Below are positions 55,035 through 64,000 of a DNA stretch of 64,000 bases, piece after piece. The number at the start of each line of letters is the position of its first letter. Position 1 is the stretch's first letter. The notes under the pieces were generated by a model. That model searched no databases. It saw nothing but the letters and a program-made list of their open reading frames with translations, and was not told the origin of the DNA. This DNA is from Rhizobium sp. FKY42. Lineage in GTDB: Bacteria; Pseudomonadota; Alphaproteobacteria; Rhizobiales; Rhizobiaceae. Made by a program: the position numbers and the translations under genes. The DNA is taken from the NCBI RefSeq assembly GCF_005222835.1, contig NZ_STGA01000029.1, positions 1 through 64,000 on the forward strand, written 5' to 3'.

Positions 55035-55293
55035 AGCGTTTTCCGTAGTTGTAAGCTGATCCTGAACAACAGGAATCAGCAATTGAAATAGCAAGAGAGT
55101 TGAGGGCTACATAGCGGTTTAACGTGCCAATGGGAACCCGGCACGCTGGTCAAAGGCGCGTTCACACACAGCGGAGAAACAGTGATTTGCAGCTACTCGT
55201 GCCAGGAATTGCGCCAGTTCTGTGACGAAAAGTATGACATATGCGTCATTGGAAAAAAATTATGGGAGTGTGTCAAAACTGTCAAAAAGGCTA

Positions 55294-55321
55294 GTGACAA
55301 AGCTCAAACGTTAAGCTAGGT
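55294..55321 (+). promoter_or_regulatory. Promoter of the intergenic sRNA
   Basis: Plus strand GTGACA (55294-55299), 16 nt, CTAGGT (55316-55321), a sigma-70-like pair placed so that transcription would start near 55328 and run to the strong terminator at 55445-55473. The region 55035-55293 between it and proS is otherwise without recognised features and should contain the proS promoter. Confidence 0.5.
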
Positions 55322-55327
55322 TCGGCT

Positions 55328-55473
55328 CATAAAAGAGGCAGGGAGTTCAAATCTTTGCCAATCGCGGTCAAGTCTTGGGAGGATCAGATCTTAGGCGCGC
55401 TCGTACGCAGCCCCGGCAACGGTTGAAGATCACGCGAAACTTTGAACAAGGCGTTTTCGCCTTGTTTTTTTTT
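55328..55473 (+). ncRNA. Candidate trans-acting small RNA (alpha-r9-like)
   Basis: A stand-alone promoter and a perfect rho-independent terminator define a plus-strand transcript of about 146 nt in a region with no ORF on that strand and both neighbours (proS, DUF1467) on the other. Length and position next to proS match what I remember of the rhizobial alpha-r9 family (Smr9C, about 149 nt); I could not run a covariance-model search. The 5' end is estimated. Targets unknown. Confidence 0.6.
55445..55473 (+). terminator. Rho-independent terminator of the sRNA
   Basis: A perfect 9-bp stem AACAAGGCG (55445-55453) / CGCCTTGTT (55458-55466) with a TTTT loop, followed by a run that totals nine T (55465-55473). 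One of the strongest terminators in the window, and it ends a plus-strand transcript where no plus-strand gene exists. Confidence 0.92.
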
Positions 55474-55628
55474 GCTTATTCGAAGCGTCAGCGACTCGTT
55501 AAGCCACATTCCGCCATCGTTTCTGCCGCTCTTGCGGCCATCCGGTTGAGCGAAAGCTCAATGCGCCCCGGACGTCTCTGCTTCAAAATTTCGAATTGAA
55601 TCCGGGTTCCACCTGCAGGACGGTCGCG

Positions 55629-55907
55629 TCAGGTGCGCCCGAAATCCGGAACGATACGTGGCAGAGAATTCAAACTGAAGCCAAAATATGTCGACGCGAC
55701 ATACCATGCGCCGTAAATCGCTGCTGAAATTACACTGGTGAGCAGAACAACGCGCGCGCCACGAAATCGAGCCGGCGCGCTTTCAACAGTTCCAAGTACC
55801 ACTTCGTTTTCATCAGCCTGCGTTCTCAGACCGATTGGCAAAACCATGAACAGCACAGTCCACCAGATGATGAAATAGACTGCAAAGGCAGACATAATCT
55901 GAGTCAC
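55629..55907 (-). CDS. DUF1467 family membrane protein
   Basis: 92 residues, two TM helices (about 6-27: AFAVYFIIWWTVLFMVLPIG; about 58-78: VVLLTSVISAAIYGAWYVAS), with the conserved GLRTQADE between. DUF1467 is widespread in alphaproteobacteria near mce and proS; function unknown. GTG 55907 sits 7 nt after AGGAGG, the best site; ATG 55895 is alternative. It is downstream of mce on the same strand with a 248-nt gap. Confidence 0.88.
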   Translation of the reverse strand: MTQIMSAFAVYFIIWWTVLFMVLPIGLRTQADENEVVLGTVESAPARFRGARVVLLTSVISAAIYGAWYVASTYFGFSLNSLPRIVPDFGRT

Positions 55908-56155
55908 TGGGGTCCCTCCTGATCCCTGATACAATTGCGCACTCGGATTGCGGCACGCAGGCCAGTCTCCGCGCACCAATACTCAATTTTGTTTGATCGC
56001 ATAGGCGCAAACCAGTGAGCTTGATCGTATTGAAGCTGAGCTTTTATAGCCGTAGTTCCACAGACTTACCATTTCCCCGCTTAGTGTTCACTGCGTCACT
56101 CGGTCCATCTGCGGATAAGCCTGTAGCGCCCAGTCGTCGGCTGTCTTATCGTCGC

Positions 56156-56560
56156 CTAAACCTGTTCGAGCTCGATCAAGGTTCCCTGGAAGTCCTTCGG
56201 ATGCAGAAACAGTACAGGTTTGCCGTGTGCGCCGATCTTCGGCTCACCAGAGCCGAGCACCCGAGCGCCCGCTTGGCTCAATTGATCCCGTGCTGCTAGG
56301 ATATCCTGGACCTCGTAGCATATGTGGTGCATGCCACCAGATGGATTTTTTTCCAAGAACGAGCGAATTGGTGAATCGTCACCAAGAGGCTCCAGCAGTT
56401 CAACCTTCGTATTCTCCAGATCCACAAAAACGACCGTTACGCCATGCTCCCGAAGAGCCTGAGGCTGCGAGATTCGTGCGCCTAATGTATCACGGTAACT
56501 GGCAGCCGCGACGCCGAGGTCCGGAACGGCAATTGCGATATGGTTCACCCTACCAAGCAT
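56156..56560 (-). CDS. mce: Methylmalonyl-CoA epimerase
   Basis: 134 residues of the vicinal-oxygen-chelate fold. Metal ligands are visible: His in GRVNHIAIAVPDL, Glu in KVELLEPLGDDSPI, His in SGGMHHICYEV, and Glu in GTLIELEQV. It interconverts the epimers of methylmalonyl-CoA so that the mutase can make succinyl-CoA (propionate and odd-chain/branched amino-acid catabolism). It sits between rnj and DUF1467 on the same strand, its standard place in rhizobia; no mutase gene is in the window. Confidence 0.94.
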   Translation of the reverse strand: MLGRVNHIAIAVPDLGVAAASYRDTLGARISQPQALREHGVTVVFVDLENTKVELLEPLGDDSPIRSFLEKNPSGGMHHICYEVQDILAARDQLSQAGARVLGSGEPKIGAHGKPVLFLHPKDFQGTLIELEQV

Positions 56561-56659
56561 CCATTCCCTCCGTCCGCAAAATCAACTCCGCACACCTGCT
56601 TGATTTACCAAGTCTAGTTGGACCTCTTGGGTGTCTCCGTCGCCAATCGCTGGCGCTTC

Positions 56660-58330
56660 TCAGGCTATACGATTGACGAACACGGTGACGACGGGTTTCT
56701 TCCCCCAGGCATTATTCGCCGCTGAACGAACGGAGCGGCGCACCGCCTCTCTCAGCGTGTCCAGATCCTTTCGACGGCTGCGAGGAATGCTTTCGACAGC
56801 ACCCAGGACAGCGTCATAGAGCGTGTCCTCCATATCCTCGCCGTCGTCGTCATATTCCGGAAGGCCGAACGGTACGACATCGGGATCACCGATGAAATCA
56901 TATCGCGCATCCAGCAAAACACTGACCGCGACATGGCCAACATAAGCAAGCTTCTTTCGGTCCGATATGCCCATTTCGTCTATATCGCCGATGAGCTTGC
57001 CGTCTTTGAAAATCCGGCCATGAGGTGCGTCATCGATGACTTGAACCTCACCCGGCGCGAGGCGCAGAATATTCCCGTTTCGCACACGGGGCACGATCTC
57101 AATGCCGGCACCTCGTGCCAATTCTGCCTGGGCCGTCAGATGTGCCGCCTCGCCGTGCACCGGTACCAGCACTTGCGGGCGAATCCACTCGTACATCTTC
57201 AGCAGTTCGTTGCGGCGTGGATGACCGGAAACATGAACGAGAGCCTGAGCATCCGTCACAATCTTGATACCCTGGTCGATCAGGCCGTTCATGATCTCAA
57301 GAATAGCTTTCTCGTTACCCGGAATTGTTCTTGACGAAAACACCACAGTGTCGCCGGATGCCAGAGCGACATGACGCATCTCATCACGCGAAAGCTTGGC
57401 CAGTGCCGCACGCGCTTCGCCCTGACTGCCGGTCAGAATCACAACCACTTTATCGCGCGGAATGTAACCATATTCATCTTCAGCGATGAACGGTTTGATG
57501 CCTTCCATCAGACCTACGTCGCGGGCAACATTCACCACCCTCTTCAGCGACGAGCCAAGCAGGAGAACCTCACGACCCGCGGCCTCGGCAGCCTGGGCGA
57601 TTGATCGTATGCGGCCGACATTGGAGGAAAAGGTCGTGATCGCGACGCGGCCTTCTGCCTGTTCGATAACCTGACGCAGACCTTCAGACACAGCCTCTTC
57701 CGAGGGAGAGACACCGTCACGAACTGCATTGGTCGAATCGCACATCAGTGCGAGAACGCCTTCATCACCAATGGCGCGGAAACGACCCTCATCAGTAAGA
57801 GGCCCAAGCGATGGCTCCGCATCGATCTTCCAGTCGCCGGTATGAACAATATTGCCGAGTGGAGTGCGGATCACAAGCGACATCGGCTCGGGAATTGAGT
57901 GATTGACACCAACCGCTTCGATTTCAAACGGACCGATGTTAACGCGGTCACCTGCCTTGAAAATGGTGATCGGGATATCTGCCCGTGTTCCTTCATAATC
58001 CCGCTTCGCCTCAAGCATGCCAGCGGTGAACGGTGACGCGTAGACAGGCACATTCAAACCGGGCCAAAGATCATTCAGCGCGCCATAGTGGTCTTCATGT
58101 GCATGAGTGATAATGATTGCTTTCAACCGGTCGCGCTGCTTGGCGAGAAAGGAAATATCCGGCAGAACAAGGTCCACTCCGGGTAATTCCGGTCCCGCAA
58201 ACGTTACACCACAATCAACCATGATCCACTGGCGTTTCTCAGCCGGGCCAAAGCCATAAAGTGCGAGATTCATACCAATCTCACCCACGCCGCCCAGTGG
58301 CAGAAATACCAGTTCGTCCTGTTTCGCCAT
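56660..58330 (-). CDS. rnj: Ribonuclease J
   Basis: 556 residues: a metallo-beta-lactamase domain with the zinc motif THAHEDH (75-81), then the beta-CASP domain (TGSQGEARAALAKLSRD, SGHPRRNELLKMYEWIRP) and the C-terminal extension. RNase J has 5'-3' exonuclease and endonuclease activity and matures 16S rRNA in rhizobia. ATG 58330 is preferred over a start 15 codons earlier, which would overlap birA. It follows birA by 7 nt, in the nuo-birA-rnj order. Confidence 0.94.
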   Translation of the reverse strand: MAKQDELVFLPLGGVGEIGMNLALYGFGPAEKRQWIMVDCGVTFAGPELPGVDLVLPDISFLAKQRDRLKAIIITHAHEDHYGALNDLWPGLNVPVYASPFTAGMLEAKRDYEGTRADIPITIFKAGDRVNIGPFEIEAVGVNHSIPEPMSLVIRTPLGNIVHTGDWKIDAEPSLGPLTDEGRFRAIGDEGVLALMCDSTNAVRDGVSPSEEAVSEGLRQVIEQAEGRVAITTFSSNVGRIRSIAQAAEAAGREVLLLGSSLKRVVNVARDVGLMEGIKPFIAEDEYGYIPRDKVVVILTGSQGEARAALAKLSRDEMRHVALASGDTVVFSSRTIPGNEKAILEIMNGLIDQGIKIVTDAQALVHVSGHPRRNELLKMYEWIRPQVLVPVHGEAAHLTAQAELARGAGIEIVPRVRNGNILRLAPGEVQVIDDAPHGRIFKDGKLIGDIDEMGISDRKKLAYVGHVAVSVLLDARYDFIGDPDVVPFGLPEYDDDGEDMEDTLYDAVLGAVESIPRSRRKDLDTLREAVRRSVRSAANNAWGKKPVVTVFVNRIA

Positions 58331-58337
58331 TACCCGT

Positions 58338-59108
58338 TCATTCCGTTCCAAGAAGAAATACATCGCCCGCAGCAATATGGTGCAGGCGGTTCTCGGTCTC
58401 CAGTATCAGAAGTCCTTCATCATCGATACCGACAAACACACCATCGAGAGAACGGTCGGGCAAATTTACGCGTATCATGGTGCCTAACCCGCATGCAGCA
58501 GACCGCCAGAGACGAGTCACCTCAGCCACGCCGCGACCGTGATTCCAGATGTTCAAGATCTGAATCATCTCATCGAATAGATGCGTGAAAACCTCTCCGG
58601 CCGAACTCGTGGCACCCTGTTCTTGCAGAGAGGTCACGCCATAAGGTGCCGTTTCGGGACGATTACGAATATTGATTCCGATGCCACAGACCACGGCACG
58701 GCGGCCATCGGGAAGAATTTCGGCCTCGAGGAGAATGCCGCAGGACTTCTTGCGCCCGATCAAAACATCATTCGGCCACTTGATCTCAACAGCTTCTGCG
58801 GTCGCTGGTAAAACTCTCCGAAGCGTTCCGTGAACAGCCAGTGACACCGCAAGCGGAAGCGAGCTCAAGAGTTCAGGTGGTGAAGGATCGATCAGGAGTA
58901 GACTGGCATAAAGATTGCCGACTTCTGAAGTCCACGCCCGTCCGCGGCGTCCTCTGCCGGCGGTCTGGCGCTCGGCTGTAATCCAAAGTCCGGAAACTTC
59001 GCCTTGACGGGCGCGAGCCAAACATTCCGTATTGGTCGAAGACACCTCGCCAAGCGCGAGGTGCCTGAAGCATTCGAGGGAGTAGGATCCCCCTCGTTCG
59101 TTGCGCAT
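58338..59108 (-). CDS. birA: Biotin-[acetyl-CoA carboxylase] ligase
   Basis: 256 residues, the short form without the N-terminal DNA-binding repressor domain, so it only attaches biotin. The catalytic core has STNTECLARA, the biotinyl-AMP loop TAGRGRRGRAW, WPNDVLIGRKKSCGILLE, and VVCGIGINIRNRP. Its target AccB is encoded at 18272-18748. ATG overlaps the nuoN stop by ATGA, and rnj follows, linking it to the nuo operon. Confidence 0.95.
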   Translation of the reverse strand: MRNERGGSYSLECFRHLALGEVSSTNTECLARARQGEVSGLWITAERQTAGRGRRGRAWTSEVGNLYASLLLIDPSPPELLSSLPLAVSLAVHGTLRRVLPATAEAVEIKWPNDVLIGRKKSCGILLEAEILPDGRRAVVCGIGINIRNRPETAPYGVTSLQEQGATSSAGEVFTHLFDEMIQILNIWNHGRGVAEVTRLWRSAACGLGTMIRVNLPDRSLDGVFVGIDDEGLLILETENRLHHIAAGDVFLLGTE

Positions 59109-60550
59109 CAGAAGAACGCCTTCGCAGCAGCTTCTGCGGCAAGGCCAATCGGGCCGCCAAACAGCACGTAGGCCGTGACGAAGAGGCCTGAAATCCCAAA
59201 GACAAGCCTCAACTCACCGGCAGTACGAGCGAACTCGCCATTTGCTGCGTCGAACCACATGACCTTTACGATGCGAAGGTAGTAGTAGGCACCGACGACG
59301 GAGGAGAGAACACCAATAATGGCAAGCGCGTACAGCTTCGCCTCGATCGCTGCGACAAAGACAAAGTACTTTGCGAAAAAGCCTGCCAGGGGCGGAATAC
59401 CGGCCAGCGAGAACATGAGAGCAGTCAGAACCACCGCCATGAAGGGGTTCGTCGAGGAAAGGCCTGCCAGGTCATCGACGCTCTCGAGAGCAGCGCCTTC
59501 CTTCCGACGCATCGACATGATGCAAGCGAAAGTACCAAGCGTCATGACCATGTAAATCAGCATGTACAGGGCAACGCCGGAAACGCCGGTCTCCGAACCG
59601 GAGGCCAAGCCAACCAGCGCATAACCCATGTGTCCGATCGAAGAGTAGGCCATCAGACGCTTGATGTTTTTCTGGCCAATCGCCGCGAAGGAACCCAGAA
59701 GCATGGACGCAATCGAGATGAAGACCACGACCTGTTGCCAATCCGCGAAAACAGGCATGAATGCATCCGTCACGATCCGCACGAAGATCGCCATCGCAGC
59801 GACTTTCGGACCAGCTGCGAAAAACGCCGTGACTGGTGTTGGAGCGCCTTCATACACATCCGGCGTCCACATATGGAATGGAACCGCAGAAATCTTGAAT
59901 GCAAGTCCGGCCAGAATGAACACAAGTCCGAAAACGACTCCGAGCGATCGTGTTTCTGCCGTCAGAACAGCCGCGATGTTGTCGAAGCCCGTATTGCCAG
60001 TGAAGCCATAGACCAGCGACATACCGTAAAGCAGCATGCCCGAGGACAAGGCACCGAGAACGAAGTACTTCAAGCCAGCTTCCGTTGAACGGAGACTGTC
60101 ACGATTGATGGCGGCAACGACATATAGCGCAAGCGACATCAGCTCGAGGCCAAGGTAGAGAGCGATAAGGTCGTTAGCCGAGATGAGCAGCATCATTCCC
60201 AGCGTTGCGAGCGTCAGGAGCACCGGAAACTCGAAGCGATCCAACTGTTCCGACCGCGCGTTGCCGACCGTCATGATCATGGCCGTGATCGAACCGATCA
60301 GCGCGATGACTTTCATGAAGCGACTGAAGGAGTCGAGTACAAAAGCGCCTCCCCAGGCTTCGCCCTGCATTGGAGAAAAGACCAGCCACAACCCGGCTGC
60401 GATCATGATTGCAACGGCAAGTCCCGTCACAGTCGGAGCAGATTTGTCACCAGAGAAGACACCGATCATGAGCAACGCAAGTGCACCAACCGCAAGGATC
60501 AGTTCCGGCGTCGAGATCTGCAGGCTCGTAATGAGAAGTTCAGCAGTCAT
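59108..60550 (-). CDS. nuoN: NADH-quinone oxidoreductase subunit N
   Basis: 480 residues and about 14 TM helices; one of the three antiporter-like proton-pumping subunits of complex I. Conserved features: [43 protein letters not shown], and [21 protein letters not shown] 60550 begins the family start [20 protein letters not shown]. The earlier frame is rejected. It is 19 nt after nuoM, and its stop overlaps birA. Confidence 0.97.
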   Translation of the reverse strand: MTAELLITSLQISTPELILAVGALALLMIGVFSGDKSAPTVTGLAVAIMIAAGLWLVFSPMQGEAWGGAFVLDSFSRFMKVIALIGSITAMIMTVGNARSEQLDRFEFPVLLTLATLGMMLLISANDLIALYLGLELMSLALYVVAAINRDSLRSTEAGLKYFVLGALSSGMLLYGMSLVYGFTGNTGFDNIAAVLTAETRSLGVVFGLVFILAGLAFKISAVPFHMWTPDVYEGAPTPVTAFFAAGPKVAAMAIFVRIVTDAFMPVFADWQQVVVFISIASMLLGSFAAIGQKNIKRLMAYSSIGHMGYALVGLASGSETGVSGVALYMLIYMVMTLGTFACIMSMRRKEGAALESVDDLAGLSSTNPFMAVVLTALMFSLAGIPPLAGFFAKYFVFVAAIEAKLYALAIIGVLSSVVGAYYYLRIVKVMWFDAANGEFARTAGELRLVFGISGLFVTAYVLFGGPIGLAAEAAAKAFF

Positions 60551-60569
60551 TTGAAATCGTGTCCCCTTG

Positions 60570-62081
60570 TCAATGCACGACAAGTGCAAGTTTCTGCGCG
60601 GCCTGCAGGGCAGCGGAGTAGTTATTGAGCAGCAAATCGACGGATGCGGCGGTCGCATCGAACACCGGTGCAGGATAGACGCCGAAGAAGATCGTCAGAA
60701 CAACGAGCGGATATAGTATGATCTTCTCACGTGTCGACAGATCGAGCAGCCCTTTCAGGCTTTCCTTTTCCAGCGCACCGAAGATCACCCGACGGTAGAG
60801 CCACAACGCATAGGATGCCGACAAGATCACACCCGTAGCAGCAAAAAGCGCAACCCATGTATTCGCGCGGAACACACCAATGATCGTCAGGAATTCACCA
60901 ACAAAACCGGATGTACCTGGAAGGCCGACATTGGCCATGGTGAAGACCATGAATGCAACCGCATATTTTGGCATGTTATTGACCAGACCGCCGTAGGCCG
61001 CAATTTCACGGGTATGGAGACGATCATAGACGACGCCGACACAGAGAAAGAGGGCGCCGGACACGATACCATGCGACAGCATCTGAAATATCGCCCCCTG
61101 AACACCCTGCGCATTCGCCGCAAAGATGCCCATGGTGACATATCCCATGTGAGCGACTGACGAATAGGCAATCAGCTTCTTGATGTCGTCCTGCATCATT
61201 GCCACGAGCGAGGTGTAGATGATGGCCAGGACAGACAGCGTGAACACGAAGGGAGCGAAGTAATCCGAGGCCAGCGGGAACATTGCCAAGGAGAAACGGA
61301 TGAACCCATAACCGCCGAGCTTTAGCATCACACCTGCCAGGATAACAGACCCGGCGGTCGGTGCCTGAACGTGCGCATCAGGGAGCCAGGTATGCACTGG
61401 CCACATCGGCATCTTCACAGCAAAGGCCGCAAAGCAGGCAAGCCAGAGCCAGGTCTGCATTCCAGCCGGGAAGCCAAACTTCAGAAGTTCGGTGATATCT
61501 GTCGTACCTGCCTGCCAGTACATCGCCATGATGGCCAGCATCATCAGAACTGAGCCGAGGAGCGTGTACAGGAAGAACTTATAGGACGCGTAGACGCGAT
61601 CCTTCCCGCCCCAAACGCCGATGATGACGAACATGGGGATCAGGGTTGCTTCGAAGAAGACATAGAACAAGACGATATCGAGCGAGACGAACACGCCAAT
61701 CATCACGACTTCCAGAAGCAGGAAGGCGATCATGTACTCTTTGATACGCTTCTCAACCGATTCCCAGCTTGCCAGCACGCAGAACGGCATGAGGAAGGTC
61801 GTGAGGATCACGAACAGCATCGAAATGCCGTCGACACCCAGATGGTAAGCAATCCCGGTGTTAAGCCATTGATGCTTTTCAACCATCTGGAAACCCGGGT
61901 TCGAGTTATCGAACCCAATCCAGATCAGCAGAGACACCAAAAAGGTAACAACAGTCGTCCAGAGGGAAACATTCAGGATATTCCGTCGGCCATGGGGACC
62001 GTCTTCTCGCGTCAAGAGCAGAAGAACGACACCAACGAGCGGCAGAAAGGTGACCGTTGAGAGAATCGGCCAATCGGTCAT
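60570..62081 (-). CDS. nuoM: NADH-quinone oxidoreductase subunit M
   Basis: 503 residues, about 14 TM helices. The antiporter signatures are present: [43 protein letters not shown], and [16 protein letters not shown]. The lysine in VKMPMWP is part of the proton channel. It starts with ATG overlapping the nuoL stop by one base (TAATG), so the two are translationally coupled. Confidence 0.97.
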   Translation of the reverse strand: MTDWPILSTVTFLPLVGVVLLLLTREDGPHGRRNILNVSLWTTVVTFLVSLLIWIGFDNSNPGFQMVEKHQWLNTGIAYHLGVDGISMLFVILTTFLMPFCVLASWESVEKRIKEYMIAFLLLEVVMIGVFVSLDIVLFYVFFEATLIPMFVIIGVWGGKDRVYASYKFFLYTLLGSVLMMLAIMAMYWQAGTTDITELLKFGFPAGMQTWLWLACFAAFAVKMPMWPVHTWLPDAHVQAPTAGSVILAGVMLKLGGYGFIRFSLAMFPLASDYFAPFVFTLSVLAIIYTSLVAMMQDDIKKLIAYSSVAHMGYVTMGIFAANAQGVQGAIFQMLSHGIVSGALFLCVGVVYDRLHTREIAAYGGLVNNMPKYAVAFMVFTMANVGLPGTSGFVGEFLTIIGVFRANTWVALFAATGVILSASYALWLYRRVIFGALEKESLKGLLDLSTREKIILYPLVVLTIFFGVYPAPVFDATAASVDLLLNNYSAALQAAQKLALVVH

Positions 62082-64000
62082 TAGAGGGAACTCCCGAGCA
62101 TCATCCAGGTGACGAGCGCAGCAATGCCGATGAGCATCGCGAACGCATAATGATAAAGATAACCGGACTGAAGCCGGACAACACCGCGCGTCACATCCAT
62201 GACGCGTGCCGCGATGCCGTTAGGACCATAGGCATCGATGATACCTACATCGCCGCGCTTCCAGAGGAAACGACCAAGCGCCTTGGCAGAACGGACAAAG
62301 AGCAGATCATAGAGTTCGTCGAAGTACCACTTGTTCAGCAGGAACTGATAGAGAACCCTGTGCTGCTCGGCGAGACGCTTCGGTGTTTCCGGCGACTTGA
62401 TGTACATGAACCAAGCCGTAACGAAACCCGTCAGCATTGCAACGAATGGGCTCCACTTCACCCAAAGCGGCACATGGTGAAACTCTTCGAGAATCTCATT
62501 CGTCGGCAGTGTGAACAGCGCGCCCTTCCAGAACTCTTTGTACTCGTGCCCGAAGAAGTACCCTTCGAAGACGACACCCGCCAGGACCGCACCAACCGTC
62601 AAGAAGGCCAGGGGCAAAAGCATGACAAGCGGCGACTCATGGACATGGTGCATCACATCCGAGGAAGCGCGCGGCTTTCCAAAGAATGTGAGAAACGCCA
62701 GACGCCACGAATAAAAGCTCGTGAACAAAGCGGCAACGACAAGGAGTGTGAAAGCGAAGCCTGAAACTGCGGAATGCGAGGCAAAGGCCGATTCAATGAT
62801 GACATCCTTGGAGAAGAAACCGGCGAAACCGATCATCGTCCCCGGGATACCAACCCCCGTTAGAGCCAAGGTACCGATCGTCATGGCCCAGAATGTGTAC
62901 GGAATATGCTTCCTCAGCCCGCCCATGTAACGCATGTCCTGCTCGCCATCCACAGCGTGGATCACAGAACCGGCGCCCAAGAAAAGAAGGGCCTTGAAGA
63001 AGGCGTGTGTGAAGAGATGGAACACAGCAGCACCATAGGCACCGACACCCAGCGCAACGAACATGTAGCCAAGCTGCGAGCAGGTCGAATAGGCAATGAC
63101 ACGCTTGATGTCATTCTGAACGAGACCAACCGTTGCCGCGAAGAACGCCGTAATCGCGCCGATGATCGTGACAACCGTCAAAGCATCTGGCGAAAGTTCG
63201 AAAATCGGCGACATACGAGCAACGAGGAAAACGCCAGCGGTCACCATGGTAGCCGCATGGATCAGCGCCGAAACAGGTGTCGGCCCCTCCATGGCATCTG
63301 GAAGCCATGTGTGAAGTAGAAACTGCGCGGATTTACCCATCGCGCCCATGAAAAGAAGCAGGCAGACACCCGTCAGTGCATCCGCTTTGTCCAGATGCAT
63401 GCCGAACAGGTTGATGACTGCCTGGCTGGCATCTGCCGAGCCTGCAGCCGGAAGATAGGTCGGCGCCGTTGCGAAAATGGTCTCAAAGTTGATGGATTCG
63501 AACAGTACGAAAACACCGGAAATCCCGAGTACAAAACCGAAATCGCCGACGCGGTTGACGATGAACGCCTTCATGGCGGCTGCAGAAGCAGAAGGCTTTT
63601 TGAACCAGAATCCGATCAGCAAGTAGGAAGCCAGACCAACACCTTCCCAACCAAAGAACATCTGAGCCAAGTTGTCAGACGTCACCAGCATGAGCATCGC
63701 AAAGGTGAACAAGGAGAGGTAGGCGAAGAAACGCGGCCGATGCGGATCGTGGTGCATATATCCAATTGAATAGATATGCACGAGCGTCGAAACGGAATTC
63801 ACGACTACGAACATGACCACGGTCAGCGTATCAATCCGGAAGGCCCATTCGAAATCAAGACCTCCGGACTGAATCCAACGCAGCACAGTCACTTTGATCA
63901 TCTCATGGCCTTCGCCATGAGCAAGCCCGACCTTGAAGAATACGATCCAGGACAAAATCGCGGCGACGATCATCAAACCGCTTGTGACGTATTCAGAAGC
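62081..64000 (-). CDS. nuoL: NADH-quinone oxidoreductase subunit L, partial (N-terminus missing)
   Basis: 639 residues in the window; the frame is open to base 64000 (reads [12 protein letters not shown]... from the edge), so roughly 20-30 N-terminal residues lie outside. About 15 TM helices. The signatures are [41 protein letters not shown], and [13 protein letters not shown], plus the amphipathic lateral helix near the C-terminus unique to NuoL. It is the distal proton-pumping subunit of complex I. A start at 63976 would be artificial. Confidence 0.97.
   Translation of the reverse strand, partial: ASEYVTSGLMIVAAILSWIVFFKVGLAHGEGHEMIKVTVLRWIQSGGLDFEWAFRIDTLTVVMFVVVNSVSTLVHIYSIGYMHHDPHRPRFFAYLSLFTFAMLMLVTSDNLAQMFFGWEGVGLASYLLIGFWFKKPSASAAAMKAFIVNRVGDFGFVLGISGVFVLFESINFETIFATAPTYLPAAGSADASQAVINLFGMHLDKADALTGVCLLLFMGAMGKSAQFLLHTWLPDAMEGPTPVSALIHAATMVTAGVFLVARMSPIFELSPDALTVVTIIGAITAFFAATVGLVQNDIKRVIAYSTCSQLGYMFVALGVGAYGAAVFHLFTHAFFKALLFLGAGSVIHAVDGEQDMRYMGGLRKHIPYTFWAMTIGTLALTGVGIPGTMIGFAGFFSKDVIIESAFASHSAVSGFAFTLLVVAALFTSFYSWRLAFLTFFGKPRASSDVMHHVHESPLVMLLPLAFLTVGAVLAGVVFEGYFFGHEYKEFWKGALFTLPTNEILEEFHHVPLWVKWSPFVAMLTGFVTAWFMYIKSPETPKRLAEQHRVLYQFLLNKWYFDELYDLLFVRSAKALGRFLWKRGDVGIIDAYGPNGIAARVMDVTRGVVRLQSGYLYHYAFAMLIGIAALVTWMMLGSSL

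Noticed and set aside
62081-63976. nuoL called complete from 63976
   Set aside because: The frame is open to the window edge and the true NuoL N-terminus is missing, so it is treated as partial.

Overview
This window is a stretch of core chromosome from an alphaproteobacterium of the order Hyphomicrobiales, most likely the family Rhizobiaceae (Rhizobium/Agrobacterium type). The evidence is the gene order: nuoL-M-N / birA / rnj / mce / DUF1467 / proS / lolC-D / dnaE, aroQ / accB / accC / aat / DUF2155 / NDUFA12, and divK-pleD. RNase E also has a large acidic insertion and a C-terminal Gly-Trp-Trp motif. No insertion sequence, integrase, prophage or CRISPR array was seen, so this is housekeeping DNA with a few interesting small elements in the gaps.

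Layout. 1-420: the start of tuf and tRNA-Gly and tRNA-Tyr on the minus strand, with their promoter. 0.6-6.4 kb: rlmB, a lone receiver protein, a three-gene signalling operon (periplasmic oxidoreductase-fold protein, hybrid kinase, HD-GYP c-di-GMP phosphodiesterase) and an orphan CheW. 6.7-13 kb: tRNA-Thr, nadK, prfB with its programmed +1 frameshift, a class A penicillin-binding protein and an N-acetylmuramoyl-alanine amidase. 13-20.7 kb, plus strand: rne with a long leader, a secreted DsbA-like protein, aroQ, the acetyl-CoA carboxylase biotin pair accBC, and aat. 20.8-30.8 kb, mostly minus: envelope and complex I accessory proteins, the GatCAB amidotransferase genes interspersed with GNAT acetyltransferases, a UPF0173 hydrolase, ruvX, two small membrane proteins and an AidB-like flavoprotein. 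30.9-42.7 kb, plus strand: pyrB with a degenerate dihydroorotase, plsY, dprA, topA, rnr, a DUF983 protein, an MFS transporter and rpmG. 43.5-51.3 kb: pleD and divK (cell-cycle signalling), a DUF3572/HAD pair, an L,D-transpeptidase and dnaE. 51.3-64 kb, minus strand: a 28-residue membrane peptide under two LexA boxes, lolDC, proS, an intergenic small RNA, DUF1467, mce, rnj, birA and nuoN-M-L, with nuoL running off the window.

How the parts fit together: RNase E, RNase R and RNase J are all encoded here, covering the main RNA-decay activities. NuoL/M/N and the NDUFA12 homologue belong to respiratory complex I. AccB and AccC need biotin that BirA attaches. PBP1A, AmiC, the L,D-transpeptidase and LolCD build the envelope. 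DivK and PleD link the cell cycle to c-di-GMP.

The best candidate for an undescribed system is the 28-codon gene at 51354-51440. It has a good ribosome-binding site, encodes one transmembrane helix and lies behind two perfect GTTC-N7-GTTC (alphaproteobacterial LexA) boxes. That is the same architecture as the SOS-induced division inhibitor SidA of Caulobacter. Other points of note are a probable trans-acting sRNA next to proS, an out-of-frame leader ORF overlapping the rne start, a pseudo-dihydroorotase, and a CtrA-type site before a small membrane-protein pair.
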